A stretch of 58,333 nucleotides of DNA from Bacteroidales bacterium (lineage in GTDB: Bacteria > Bacteroidota > Bacteroidia > Bacteroidales > 4484-276), in NCBI GenBank assembly GCA_014860585.1, contig JACZJL010000126.1, positions 1 through 58,333 of the forward strand, in the 5' to 3' direction. Made by a program: the position numbers and the translations under genes. The notes beneath the pieces are model-generated. The model was not told the origin of the DNA. It was given only the letters and a program-made list of their open reading frames with translations, and made no database searches. Position 1 is the first letter of the stretch. Each line of letters starts with the position of its first letter. Of the stretch, positions 25,860 to 35,170 are shown piece by piece.

Positions 25860-25904
25860 TTAAACCTCCATGTTTTGATTATTAATTAAATGATTGAACA
25901 GTGA

Positions 25905-27077
25905 TTAATTCAAAAAGTAGCTTTTTCTTTTTTTAATGGTTGTGGACTCTGGTAATCCTGCAATTTCCTCGAGTGCAAGAATGCTGTAAGCGGTAACGAG
26001 CACAGGGTTATTTTCCCACCATCGCCCGTTTTCATTTACCCAAAATCCTTCAGGTGATTGGATTTTTAATAACTGGTTGGCCAATTCCTGCCGCCAGGCA
26101 TGGGTTGTCTCAGCATTATCTGTAATGATTTCTTCACCATAGGCATTCAGTGATTTGGCCATGGTTTGATAGTAATAGAACAACCCCTGGTTCTTCATCA
26201 GAGGTGTTGTTTCGACCGTAAAATGCGATTTGATCCAGTTGTAGGCAGCCACCACACGTTCGTCATGTTTATCCACCTTTACGTAAACCAGACTTTTTAA
26301 TCCGGCATATGTCATGCTGCCATAAGAACTTGTTCCCCCGGCTTTGCTGGCGCCGGGTTCATACATGAAACCTCCGTCGTCGACGGCGTAGGATTCCGGA
26401 TTGACAGATTGTAAGTTTTGAACTTTGGAAAGAAATACCAAAGCTTTGTCATAAAAGAGCTTTTTACTTTGCATTCTAAGCAGTTCTTCATCAGAAAATT
26501 TCATCTCAGGGTCAATGGTTTTTACATCGTCCATCGACAGGGATTCGATTGCCCAGTGAAGGTTGGACAGATCAGGACGGTTGTCGCTGTCGTAACCCAC
26601 GCCTCCGTAATAAAGGCTATCGCTAGTATAATCTTCACTTTCATCCATTTGTATGCCCATCAGAAACTTTTCAGCATTCAAAATGATGGTTTTAAATTCA
26701 GGATTATTGGCATCTTTGAATGCTGCCAGACAAATTGCCGTGTTATAGGCCGGCAAATCGTCGAGGTAAATCCCGCCATCGGGTTTTACGCAGGCTTTCA
26801 AAAATTTGAACCCATTATCAATTACCGGCTCATCGGTTGTAATGCTCGGATGAGCGCGTAAAAATGCGGAAAGCACAAGAGCTGAGATTGCCGGATAATG
26901 CTGCCATGAACCATCTTCTTCCTGCTGGTCATAGAGCCATTTCAAGCCAATCTTGATCGAATGATCTACCTCTTTTGCTAAAGAAAGATCAATTTTTGAC
27001 GTCAAATCATCTTCAGGTCGGATAAAACCGTTGATGAAAATGAATAATGCGAGAAGTAATGTGAATCTTTTAAACAT
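25905..27077 (-). CDS. Exported alpha/alpha-toroid (prenyltransferase/squalene-oxidase repeat) protein
   Basis: 390 residues with a signal peptide (about 1-19). The rest is helical repeats typical of the prenyltransferase/squalene-cyclase toroid superfamily: IGLKWLYDQQEEDGSWQ, FLKACVKPDGGI, AEKFLMGIQ, ALVFLSKVQN and LLKIQSPEGFWVNENGRWW, each followed by a helix with alternating small and Leu residues. The length suits one complete six-hairpin toroid. There is no DxDDTA cyclase motif and no zinc-ligand set of prenyltransferases that I can see, so a non-enzymatic role is favoured. No T9SS tail is present, so it should be periplasmic. It lies 11 bases after the YdjY gene and 45 before the larger toroid gene, so co-transcription is very likely. 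Confidence 0.82.
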   Translation of the reverse strand: MFKRFTLLLALFIFINGFIRPEDDLTSKIDLSLAKEVDHSIKIGLKWLYDQQEEDGSWQHYPAISALVLSAFLRAHPSITTDEPVIDNGFKFLKACVKPDGGIYLDDLPAYNTAICLAAFKDANNPEFKTIILNAEKFLMGIQMDESEDYTSDSLYYGGVGYDSDNRPDLSNLHWAIESLSMDDVKTIDPEMKFSDEELLRMQSKKLFYDKALVFLSKVQNLQSVNPESYAVDDGGFMYEPGASKAGGTSSYGSMTYAGLKSLVYVKVDKHDERVVAAYNWIKSHFTVETTPLMKNQGLFYYYQTMAKSLNAYGEEIITDNAETTHAWRQELANQLLKIQSPEGFWVNENGRWWENNPVLVTAYSILALEEIAGLPESTTIKKRKSYFLN

Positions 27078-27088
27078 AGGCGGACAAT

Positions 27089-27805
27089 TTATTTTGTAAT
27101 GAGTTGAATGATCAGTTTTGATTCCTGTCCTTTTATTAATCCGGCAGAAGTATTTACGTAGAACAATTCATCATCAAATTTATCTGCATTGTTGAGTTCC
27201 ATTAGTGCCAGCGGATCGTGGTAAGTTGCAATCATTGTCATTTCCGGATCGATAATCACATGCCCGCTCCTGTGCGTAACCGCCCCTCTGAAAAGCCAGC
27301 TGCACGATGGGATTGGTTTTTGTGTACGTTCATCGCGGATATAAAATTCAACAGGTTTTCGGGAGTTTTCTCCATTTACATCCAATTCAATAAAAATAAG
27401 CAGGCTATCTCCCGGCGTTTCAATAGTGAGGTAGGGGCTAAGGGGATCTTCATCTTTTGGATCTGCCGGTAATTCATTTACAGGGTCAAGCCCAAGCAAT
27501 AACAGGGCAGTTTGAAATTCTAACGGGGTGACGTTTGTCTTTAGCAGACTTTCGTGTGTTTTCCCTTCAGGCCTGCATAAAACCACTTCTATCAATCCTG
27601 AATCCATGTTAACAGTACAGGGGAGTGTTACTGTTTTGGCCAGTGTATTGATCTCAATGTCTTTGAGCAAATAGGTATCTTCGCTGGTTTTCATCAGAAT
27701 ATCCTTTGGATTCTGACCATAGGATGGAAGAAAATGGAAAAATAACAGGAGGGTGAAAGTTATAAAAACAAAAACTGTGATTCTGTTGTCATTTCTCAAG
27801 TTCAT
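27089..27805 (-). CDS. YdjY-domain exported protein
   Basis: 238 residues from the ATG at 27805; the frame runs up to a TTG at 27832, which is not preferred. A hydrophobic N-terminal segment (about 10-28, ending SYGQ) is followed by a YdjY-type domain: TVTLPCTVNMDSGLIEVVLC, then HESLLKTNVTPLEFQTALLLLGL, the most recognisable part of the family. YdjY domains occur in exported proteins of Planctomycetes and Bacteroidota, with no defined biochemical activity. It is the first gene of the minus-strand operon with the two toroid proteins and is divergent from the TonB receptor pair. Envelope function in the same system is inferred from context. Confidence 0.83.
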   Translation of the reverse strand: MNLRNDNRITVFVFITFTLLLFFHFLPSYGQNPKDILMKTSEDTYLLKDIEINTLAKTVTLPCTVNMDSGLIEVVLCRPEGKTHESLLKTNVTPLEFQTALLLLGLDPVNELPADPKDEDPLSPYLTIETPGDSLLIFIELDVNGENSRKPVEFYIRDERTQKPIPSCSWLFRGAVTHRSGHVIIDPEMTMIATYHDPLALMELNNADKFDDELFYVNTSAGLIKGQESKLIIQLITK

Positions 27806-27922
27806 AACTCTCAGGATTAAAATATTTGACAAAGGTCTGATAATATTTTTTTAATTGCAATAAAACCGGCAATTTTTTTATTAAATTTTTTTTCAACAAA
27901 AAAACAGTTGTTCGAATTAACC

Positions 27923-27930
27923 TAAATTTG
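27923..27930 (+). promoter_or_regulatory. -7 promoter box before the TonB receptor pair
   Basis: TAAATTTG fits TAnnTTTG, 30 bases before the ATG at 27960. Its position leaves almost no leader for the in-frame ATG at 27945, which favours 27960 as the start. Confidence 0.45.
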
Positions 27931-27959
27931 TCACTCAAATTTTAATGAAATCCTGTGTT

Positions 27960-30161
27960 ATGAACCTACATTTCTATAGTGCTCGTTTACTTTCGGTAAT
28001 TATTGCTTTTGTCTGTATAGGGATAAATGTCAAACTTACCCATGCTCAGGAACAGTTTGAGGCGGCTGACACCCTGACTTCCATTTCTATCGACGGGGTG
28101 GTAATCATTGCCAATAGGTATGAGAACAAAATTATCAATTCCGGCGCCTCGGTGAGTTCACTGGGGGCGAAGGATATCAGGAGATTACCTGCAAACATGT
28201 TGTCAAATACGTTGAAGTTTATTCCGGGGGTTTATATGGTTTCCACCGATGGGATGGGGTTGACCCCTCAGGTGAATGTACGTGGTTTTTATGGAGGGGG
28301 TGAGGCAGAGTACCTCACTTTGCTCGTTGACGGGATTCCGGTGAATGACCTGGAAAACGGGCTTGCGAGTTGGAACGTGATGCCTTTGGCGAATCTGAGT
28401 TCCTTGGAAGTATTGAGGGGCGGATCATCAGCGCTGTATGGGGATGCAGCAATGGGCGGTGTTTTAAACCTGATCACCGACAAGCCGGATAAAAGCTTTA
28501 CCAATGCTACTTTTGGATATGGAAACTTCAATAGCTTTAATATCGGGGTCAATCATGGCGGAAATGCAGGAAAAGGATTTTATGAATTATATGCCAACAA
28601 TGAGGGCACCGACGGATTTCGCGAGCACAGCAACTGGAACTCGGTAACCTTTGGCGGAAAATTAAAATTATTCCTTGGAAGAAATTCAACACTGGCCATC
28701 AACTCCTTCAATCAACTGCTGCAAAATGATGACCCGGGGCCGGTCAGCGAAAGCCAGGCTGCATCTGACAGGTTGTTGTCAACTCCCTACTACAGAGAGG
28801 ATGGAAAGGATTACAAAAAATTTTTACTGAATGCCGATTTTCGCCATAAAGTAAATCCTACAACAGACCTTAGCATTTCGATGATCTATCAGCACAAAAA
28901 TTCGAAAGCAACAACCACCTACACTCAACCACCCGTAATTCTCGATATGTTCACTTTTACTCCGATTGGAGTTTATGACACCACACAGTTTGGAAATTCT
29001 AAAAACAGGGAACTGACCACCGACCAGGCCGGATTTGCCGTGAGACTGCTCACTTTTGACCCCCAGATCAATACTAGGATCACAGGTGGAATTGAAGTGG
29101 ATTATGGTGGATTTGACAACAAGGTTTTTGATCACTACCAGGGGTTTGAAAACGATTATCAAAACAACTATCTGAAAGCTGAAAACCTGGAATTTGCCGG
29201 TGATGGTTTTCGCTTCAAATCAGCTGCTTACCTTAGCGGAGAACTTCCAATTTTCGATGACCTGAAGCTGATTGCGGGGTTGAGATATGATTTTATCTCA
29301 GATGCTTTTAGCAGCAATATTCCTGTTGCAGACACCTCTTTGGATAAATCTTACAATGCCCTCAGTCCAAAATTAGCCCTCAATCTGAGCACAGGTGAAA
29401 CCACCAACTACAAAGGCAGCATCTTCGCCGGTTTCAGTCAGGCATTTAAAGCACCCACCATTGATCAGCGAACCGATTTGAAATCAATCAGCGCAGCCGT
29501 ATTTTTCGAATCCGGCCCAACCTACAGCATGATGGTTATTGATGGAAATCCATATTCCAATGCTGACCTCAAGCCGCAGCGCAGTAATAATTATGAACTC
29601 GGAACCTACCAGTTTTACAGGTTTTCCGAAAAATTTGCCGCTGAAATAAGCCTGACCGGCTACCTGATTGATGTTGAAGATGAAATTGATTTTGACCTCA
29701 GCGAATTCAAATACCGGAACATTCAAAGCAGCCGGCATAACGGCCTTGAAACATCAGTGAATCTGTTGTACAAATCCAATTGGCGCGCATTGATCAACCT
29801 GAACTCCTCCGATGTAAAATTTGCTTCTGGCGAAAATGAAGGGAAGTACCTTAAAGGAATACCCCGGCTTTCCCACACTTTGGGTATAACCTATGCTCCT
29901 GATCAGGGTTTTGGGGCAGGTTTGTCGATGAATGGCGCTTCAGGTATTTTTCTCGATGATGAAAATACAACCAAACTTGATCCTTACTCGATCTTCAGCG
30001 CAAGACTTAATTACACGTTTGACTTTATTACAGTTTATTTTGATGTGGATAATCTGTTCGACAAAACCTACAATTCGACCGGCTACCTGTATTATGGAAC
30101 AAAATACCTGTACCCAGCTGTTGGCCGGTTCGTCCGTGGTGGGTTAATAATCAACATTTAA
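27960..30161 (+). CDS. TonB-dependent outer-membrane receptor (first of a pair)
   Basis: 733 residues from the ATG at 27960 (an ATG at 27945 would add five). Signal peptide about 1-30 (ending THAQ). The plug begins with SIDGVVIIANR, a TonB-box-like acidic-hydrophobic stretch, and includes VNVRGFYGGGEAEYLTLLVD, EVLRGGSSALYGDAAMGG and VLNLIT. The barrel ends in a hydrophobic strand finishing LIINI. There is no N-terminal carboxypeptidase-like domain, unlike its neighbour. It would take up a siderophore, vitamin or similar ligand; the ligand cannot be deduced. It lies 11 bases before the second receptor and is divergent from the YdjY-toroid operon. Confidence 0.9.
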   Translation: MNLHFYSARLLSVIIAFVCIGINVKLTHAQEQFEAADTLTSISIDGVVIIANRYENKIINSGASVSSLGAKDIRRLPANMLSNTLKFIPGVYMVSTDGMGLTPQVNVRGFYGGGEAEYLTLLVDGIPVNDLENGLASWNVMPLANLSSLEVLRGGSSALYGDAAMGGVLNLITDKPDKSFTNATFGYGNFNSFNIGVNHGGNAGKGFYELYANNEGTDGFREHSNWNSVTFGGKLKLFLGRNSTLAINSFNQLLQNDDPGPVSESQAASDRLLSTPYYREDGKDYKKFLLNADFRHKVNPTTDLSISMIYQHKNSKATTTYTQPPVILDMFTFTPIGVYDTTQFGNSKNRELTTDQAGFAVRLLTFDPQINTRITGGIEVDYGGFDNKVFDHYQGFENDYQNNYLKAENLEFAGDGFRFKSAAYLSGELPIFDDLKLIAGLRYDFISDAFSSNIPVADTSLDKSYNALSPKLALNLSTGETTNYKGSIFAGFSQAFKAPTIDQRTDLKSISAAVFFESGPTYSMMVIDGNPYSNADLKPQRSNNYELGTYQFYRFSEKFAAEISLTGYLIDVEDEIDFDLSEFKYRNIQSSRHNGLETSVNLLYKSNWRALINLNSSDVKFASGENEGKYLKGIPRLSHTLGITYAPDQGFGAGLSMNGASGIFLDDENTTKLDPYSIFSARLNYTFDFITVYFDVDNLFDKTYNSTGYLYYGTKYLYPAVGRFVRGGLIINI

Positions 30162-30172
30162 AAACATTTTTT

Positions 30173-32425
30173 ATGGTCAGAATCTTTAGTATTTTACTAT
30201 TTGTTCTAATCAATACATCAGCCTTTTCCCAACAACTTTCCGGTCATGTTTTTGATGCAAAGATTGACCAGCCACTTTCAGATGTAAACATCACTGTAGA
30301 AGGTGAAAATATCGGCGCAAAATCTGATTCACTTGGGTTTTTCAGCATTGGCCAAATCGGTCCGGGGGATTATTTGTTGCGGGCCACGGCAGTCGGTTTT
30401 CTTGACTTCGAAAAAAGAATCGAATTGAAGCCGGATGCTGAATTAGAAATAAATATTTATCTCCAGCCCGTGAATATCAGGTTGGGTGATGAGGTAGTGA
30501 TCAGTGCCCGGCGTATTGAATCACTGGAGTTTCAGGCCCCTGAAGCCATTACCGTGATTAACAATCAGACAATTTCCAATGAGTCTGCCCGAACTGTCCC
30601 TGAGGCGCTTTCCGGTGCTACCGCTGTTTTTATTCAAAAAACCAATCATGGTGGTGGTTCACCTTTTGTCAGGGGTTTGACCGGAAATCAAACGCTGACA
30701 ATGGTAGATGGCGTCCGTCTGAATAACGCTACTTTCAGGTACGGTCCCAACCAGTACCTTGCCACAGTTGACCCATACGTGGCCGATCGCATCGAAATTG
30801 TAAGGGGAAGCGGTTCAGTTTTATATGGTAGTGATGCGCTGGGTGGTGTGGTGCATCTGTTCACCCGAAACCCAACCTTCCGGCAAAAGGGATTTAAAAT
30901 CGGGGGTAATATTTACGGGAAATGGATAAGTGATGATATGGAGAAAACAACAAGGGGAGAGTTGGAACTTGCCGGTAAAAAGGTTACATTTTTGGGTGGG
31001 ATTACCTACAATGATTTTGGAGATATTGTAGCAGGAGAGGGCATTGGTGAAGAGCATCCAACCGGATACTCGGGAATCTCAGGGGATGGTAAATTCAGAA
31101 TGATGCTCGACAGGCAAAAGGAGTTGGTGATGGTTTATCAATATTCCAAGCAGGAAGATGTTCCCCGGTATGATAAAATTATTACCGGATACGAGAAGTA
31201 CCATTTTGATCCGCAAATAAGGCAGTTGGGGTATTTGCAGCTGAAAACCATCAATGAAAACAAATGGATAAAAAAAATAAATTACCTGATTTCATATGGT
31301 CAATCCGATGAAACCCGGTTGCTGAAAAAGGAAGGACAAGAAAAAATCACCACCGAACAGGATGTTGTAGATACTTTTGGCGGTTCAGTCGAAATTAGTT
31401 CAGCACCGTCAGATACATGGAATTTTACGTCAGGAGTGGATTTTTATTACGACAAAGTAGGAAGCAGTAAAATTGAAAATCAAAATGGAAACATTACCGA
31501 AAAACGGGGTTATTATCCCGATGGGTCAACCTCTGCAAGTTTTGCCCTCTTTTCGTCCCATGCAATAACGTTGAACAAATTTATCCTGACTCTTGGAGCC
31601 AGGGTCAATGCTAATCAGATATCTGTGGAGGACGCTGTTTTTGGCGATGTTGACAGCCGTCCGGTTGCTCTGGTTGGTAATGCATCGGTGGCTTATAAAT
31701 TAACAGAAAATTACCAGTTGATCGGTTCTGCTTATTCGGCTTTCCGGGCGCCAAACATCAATGATTTAAGCAGTTTTGGCTCCTTCAATTATGGCATTGA
31801 AGTTCCAAACCCCGATCTGGATCCCGAAGAATCCTTTACTGCCGAAATGGGACTGAAAAGCCGGTATGAGCGATTTACCGGGGCCATATTTATTTTTCAG
31901 AACAACCTGAACAACCTGATCGAAAGGGCGCCCGCAACCTGGAACGGCCAGGATTCGATCGATGGTGAAAAGGTGTATCGTAAGGAAAACTTCGCAAAAG
32001 CATACATCAGGGGGATCGAAGTAAATGGGCAATACGAGGTAACTGCCGGGCTGATGGCCTCAGGGAATATGACCTATACTTATGGACAAAATAAGACACT
32101 CGATGAGCCGATGACAAGGATTCCCCCGCTATTTGGGCGCATTGGAATCCGATACAGTCATCATTCGGGATTTTGGAGCCTGCTTGAACTGCTTTCCGCC
32201 GGAAAGCAGGATCGCCTTTCGGAGGGGGATAAAAACGATTCCCGGATCCCTGATGGGGGCACTCCTGGATGGAATGTGCTTAATCTCAGGTTTGGTTACC
32301 AGTGGAAATTTGCAGAAATTACAGCAGGCCTGAATAACATGTTCAACGAAGCTTTCCGCACCCACGGGTCAGGTGTTGATGGCTATGGAAGAAGCTTTTG
32401 GATTGGGTTGAAAATTGGTTTTTAA
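30173..32425 (+). CDS. TonB-dependent outer-membrane receptor (second of a pair)
   Basis: 750 residues: signal peptide (about 1-19, ending AFSQ), carboxypeptidase-regulatory-like domain (about 21-100), plug and barrel. The plug shows DEVVISARR (TonB-box region), VFIQKTNHGGGSPFVRGLTG, DGVRLNNATFRYGPNQYL and RGSGSVLYGSDALGG. The pattern around the FRYGPNQY segment resembles heme/hemoglobin-type receptors, but no heme-handling genes are nearby, so this is a weak pointer. The barrel ends GLKIGF. It is co-directional with the first receptor after an 11-base gap, so both are probably made together, perhaps for related ligands. Confidence 0.9.
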   Translation: MVRIFSILLFVLINTSAFSQQLSGHVFDAKIDQPLSDVNITVEGENIGAKSDSLGFFSIGQIGPGDYLLRATAVGFLDFEKRIELKPDAELEINIYLQPVNIRLGDEVVISARRIESLEFQAPEAITVINNQTISNESARTVPEALSGATAVFIQKTNHGGGSPFVRGLTGNQTLTMVDGVRLNNATFRYGPNQYLATVDPYVADRIEIVRGSGSVLYGSDALGGVVHLFTRNPTFRQKGFKIGGNIYGKWISDDMEKTTRGELELAGKKVTFLGGITYNDFGDIVAGEGIGEEHPTGYSGISGDGKFRMMLDRQKELVMVYQYSKQEDVPRYDKIITGYEKYHFDPQIRQLGYLQLKTINENKWIKKINYLISYGQSDETRLLKKEGQEKITTEQDVVDTFGGSVEISSAPSDTWNFTSGVDFYYDKVGSSKIENQNGNITEKRGYYPDGSTSASFALFSSHAITLNKFILTLGARVNANQISVEDAVFGDVDSRPVALVGNASVAYKLTENYQLIGSAYSAFRAPNINDLSSFGSFNYGIEVPNPDLDPEESFTAEMGLKSRYERFTGAIFIFQNNLNNLIERAPATWNGQDSIDGEKVYRKENFAKAYIRGIEVNGQYEVTAGLMASGNMTYTYGQNKTLDEPMTRIPPLFGRIGIRYSHHSGFWSLLELLSAGKQDRLSEGDKNDSRIPDGGTPGWNVLNLRFGYQWKFAEITAGLNNMFNEAFRTHGSGVDGYGRSFWIGLKIGF

Positions 32426-32480
32426 GTTCCTATATTTGTCCACGTAATTGAAAAACCCTTTGGGAATTATCAAATTGTAG

Positions 32481-32580
32481 CTTTGCGGCTCTCTGCGTAA
32501 AAACTCTGCAATCCTCTGCGGTTCAACCTCTTTTTACTGCAGAGATACGCAAAGAAGACGCAAAGAACCGCAGAGTAAAA
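32481..32580. repeat. Intergenic inverted-repeat element (CTCTGCGGTTC type)
   Basis: CTCTGCGGTTC at 32514-32524 is mirrored by GAACCGCAGAG at 32565-32575. CTTTGCG/CGCAAAG and CTCTGCG/GCAGAG words recur in both orientations across the block. The inner spacer contains a second TACGCAAAG/ACGCAAAG pair. It forms a multi-stem structure after the second TonB receptor, and no protein is encoded. Confidence 0.65.
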
Positions 32581-32685
32581 ACTTTTTCCAGTTCAGAGAA
32601 AAGTCTTTTATGGATTAGTAGGCAGCCTGACCGGACGGTTAGGTAAAGATTCATCAGTGTAAGCAATCGAGTTAGTTTTACTAAC

Positions 32686-32874
32686 TAGTGCCCGCCAGAA
32701 AACTCCCTAAAATAGATTTTCAACGATTTATTTACCCCACCCTTCCCAAGGGGATCCCTACGGGAAAAGGGAGTAAATCGTTGAAAATCAATGCTCCCGG
32801 AATTTATCCCGAGACTTCGGGAGGGCTGGGGCATTCATTGATTTTCAACATTAAGAGTTTTCTGGCGGGCACTA
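32686..32874. repeat. MITE-like inverted-repeat element, long copy
   Basis: Perfect 20-base terminal inverted repeats bound it (32686-32705, TAGTGCCCGCCAGAAAACTC, and 32855-32874). Inside, GATTTTCAACGATTTA (32715-32730) is mirrored at 32774-32789, and TCCCGAGACTTCGGGA forms another hairpin. It is the reverse-oriented, longer relative of the element at 15664-15796. It also lies between convergent gene ends and contains no reading frame. Confidence 0.85.
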
Positions 32875-32883
32875 ACTAAACAC

Positions 32884-34605
32884 CTACCGTGTCAGACTGG
32901 TCTCATAAACCCGCTCATTACCTCTTGTATCTTTTACCGATAGCCTGAATTGATTTTTGCCCTTTTTGGTATGTTCATCAATTTTGTATTCCAGTAAATT
33001 GTTTTTTGGGTCCCATTCCATTAGGATCCAGTTTCCGTTCATGGTTGCTCGGTAAGATTCGATGCCAGCCAGGTCATCTTTAATCGTGATACGGATATTG
33101 CTCTGCGCAGAAATGTTTTTGCCATTCTGGATATTGACCGGTGTGATGGTTGGTTTCAAGGTGTCGGCAACTACTGTATAATTTCCGAAATCCCTGATTT
33201 TTGCCGTGATGTAATCATCATCCCAGCTACCTCCGATGGCTGTGAGGCTATTGTCAGCCGGGTCAACACGTACAATCAGTAACTTCTCCTTGAGTTCTGG
33301 CCTGAACTTTTCCGGTTTAATGTAGAGATCACAAAACTTGTGGAGCGGGGTGTATTTATTGTGAAGGTGATAAAGCGGTGAATAGCCTTTTTTGATTGGC
33401 GGGCTGGTTTTGAATTGAAAATGAATTGTGTCATAGAGCGCTTTTTCCGGTATTTCGAGGAGCAATCCATCCTGTTCAAACTGATTGGATTCTCCCCAAT
33501 ACATCAAATAATCAGACTGGTCAGGTGGTTTAATTTCGCCTTTAAAAGGGTCTCCTTTTACATGAAACGTAAGGATGGACTCATTTCCATGAAAATCGCC
33601 CACAACGAACTGTATCCTGTAGAGTTTTGAATGGTTGAAGTTGAAGACCCCTTTGTTTTTCACTTTTTCGTAAATTGACAGGGGATTGTTTGGCAGAATA
33701 CGTGTTTGTTGAATTTTGTGTTTGTTCCTCACAAAATAGGGATAATCAATCAGGCTTTGCATATAACGGGTTTCGTCAAACGAGAACTCGTTCATGACAT
33801 GACTGTAAACCAGCACTGAATCAATCAGTAGTTGAAGCGAGTAAAAGCCGTTGTTGTATTTGGAGTCGTTGTGCTGATCCACTGCTTCAATGCCAAAATA
33901 GATATCCCCCGAAAGATTGATGGTGTCGCCTGATTTCATCCGGTAATTCGGTCCCCATCCCGCCAGTTCGAACTCTTTCGGTTTGGTTTTACCATCTACC
34001 AAAGATGCTGCGCCATAGGGATAAACCCTTAATCTTCGTATCTGGGGGCGTGTAAAGTCCTTTACTGTAAATCCAAAATGCAACGGATTAATCGGTTTTT
34101 CTGTTTCAGTATTTCTGATTTCAAAATGTAAGTGCGGTCCTCCTGAACTTCCAGAATTCCCCGATTTGGCAATAACCTGACCTTTTGTTACCTGAAATTG
34201 TCCGGGTTCAGGAAGGAGATCAATTGTAAAGGATTCTTCCAGGTACTGTTCTTCTTTTACATAGGTATCAACAGCAGGATAAAAGCTCTGGCAATGGGCA
34301 TATACTGAAGTGTATCCGTTCGGATGATCGATATAAATCGCTTTTCCAAATCCAACAGGTGAAACAACAATTCTTGAAACATAACCGTCGGCCACTGCTT
34401 TTAATGATTTCCCCTCTGCACCCTGGGTGCGGATGTCAATTCCTGAGTGCAGATGACCGGTGCGAAGTTCGCCGAATGTTCCAGACAGTAAAATCGGAAA
34501 GTCAACCGGGGAATCAAAATAGTCAATCGGGTACTTTTCCTGAGCGGTAATTTGTAAGGATACGGCCAGGAGGATCAGCAGAACTGCTGAGGTTAGTCTG
34601 TTCAT
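32884..34605 (-). CDS. M23 family metallopeptidase (LytM/lysostaphin-like)
   Basis: 573 residues with a signal peptide (about 1-21, ending TAQ). The M23 domain is N-terminal (about 45-180) with all zinc ligands: HSGID (His53, Asp57) and HLH (His158, His160), plus the YAH segment (His104). Active LytM enzymes cleave peptide crosslinks of peptidoglycan. The remaining 390 residues are beta-rich with no recognised domain, an arrangement common in Bacteroidota M23 proteins. It starts 4 bases after the HAD gene stop, so it is translationally close-coupled and part of the tpiA-HAD-M23 unit. The intact ligand set argues for an active hydrolase. Confidence 0.9.
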   Translation of the reverse strand: MNRLTSAVLLILLAVSLQITAQEKYPIDYFDSPVDFPILLSGTFGELRTGHLHSGIDIRTQGAEGKSLKAVADGYVSRIVVSPVGFGKAIYIDHPNGYTSVYAHCQSFYPAVDTYVKEEQYLEESFTIDLLPEPGQFQVTKGQVIAKSGNSGSSGGPHLHFEIRNTETEKPINPLHFGFTVKDFTRPQIRRLRVYPYGAASLVDGKTKPKEFELAGWGPNYRMKSGDTINLSGDIYFGIEAVDQHNDSKYNNGFYSLQLLIDSVLVYSHVMNEFSFDETRYMQSLIDYPYFVRNKHKIQQTRILPNNPLSIYEKVKNKGVFNFNHSKLYRIQFVVGDFHGNESILTFHVKGDPFKGEIKPPDQSDYLMYWGESNQFEQDGLLLEIPEKALYDTIHFQFKTSPPIKKGYSPLYHLHNKYTPLHKFCDLYIKPEKFRPELKEKLLIVRVDPADNSLTAIGGSWDDDYITAKIRDFGNYTVVADTLKPTITPVNIQNGKNISAQSNIRITIKDDLAGIESYRATMNGNWILMEWDPKNNLLEYKIDEHTKKGKNQFRLSVKDTRGNERVYETSLTR

Positions 34606-34609
34606 CGGT

Positions 34610-35107
34610 TTAAAATGGAATTACACGTGATAAATGGTTCATATCGACAATGATTTCATCAGCAGACGGGAAAGTGCCAGAGTGTTTATCCAGGTTAAAA
34701 AACACGGTTTGTAATCCGGCTTTTTTTGCCCCAGCAATGTCTTTTTCATACATATTGCCTATCATCACGCATTTTCCAGGTATAAGGTCCAGTTTTTGGG
34801 TGATGGCCAGGAAAAAACGGGGATCAGGCTTTTTGTGTCCAAGATCGATGGCTGCAAAGAAATGGCTGAAATATTTTTCTGCACCTACGCGCTCCAGTGC
34901 TGCTTTCATCTCTTCAACCCCCGAATGATCGGCGCTTGTGGCGATAATACAGGGATAAGCCAGGGATAGAATCTTTAAAGCCTCTTCAGCACCAGGAATC
35001 CAGGCCACCTTCTCCCAACTATACATTGGTCCGGGTAAGCCAAAGTCCTGCATAATAGTATCGCCCCAGTCGAAAATAAGTGTGGTAATCGGTTTCTTGA
35101 TCGGCAT
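34610..35107 (-). CDS. HAD-superfamily hydrolase
   Basis: 165 residues covering a compact HAD core. Motif I reads FDWGDT (Asp13), so the second Asp of the classical DxD is replaced by Gly (Gly15) with Asp16 next to it, a variant seen in some HAD subfamilies. Motif II is ATSADHS near 58-64, motif III HKKPDP near 105-110 and motif IV GNMYEKD near 130-136. A small cap, or none, fits the length. Small-molecule phosphatase activity is likely, substrate unknown. It sits 63 bases after tpiA and 4 bases before the M23 gene. Confidence 0.85.
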   Translation of the reverse strand: MPIKKPITTLIFDWGDTIMQDFGLPGPMYSWEKVAWIPGAEEALKILSLAYPCIIATSADHSGVEEMKAALERVGAEKYFSHFFAAIDLGHKKPDPRFFLAITQKLDLIPGKCVMIGNMYEKDIAGAKKAGLQTVFFNLDKHSGTFPSADEIIVDMNHLSRVIPF

Positions 35108-35170
35108 ATTAATGAGAAGATGAAAAGTAAAGAAGTCCGCTTTTCAATGAGTTTTTAATTTTTTTCCACT

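Noticed and set aside
25905-27077. Terpene/hopanoid cyclase function for the toroid proteins
   Set aside because: The squalene-hopene-cyclase DxDD motif is missing, and signal peptides (plus a T9SS tail in the larger one) place them outside the cytosol.
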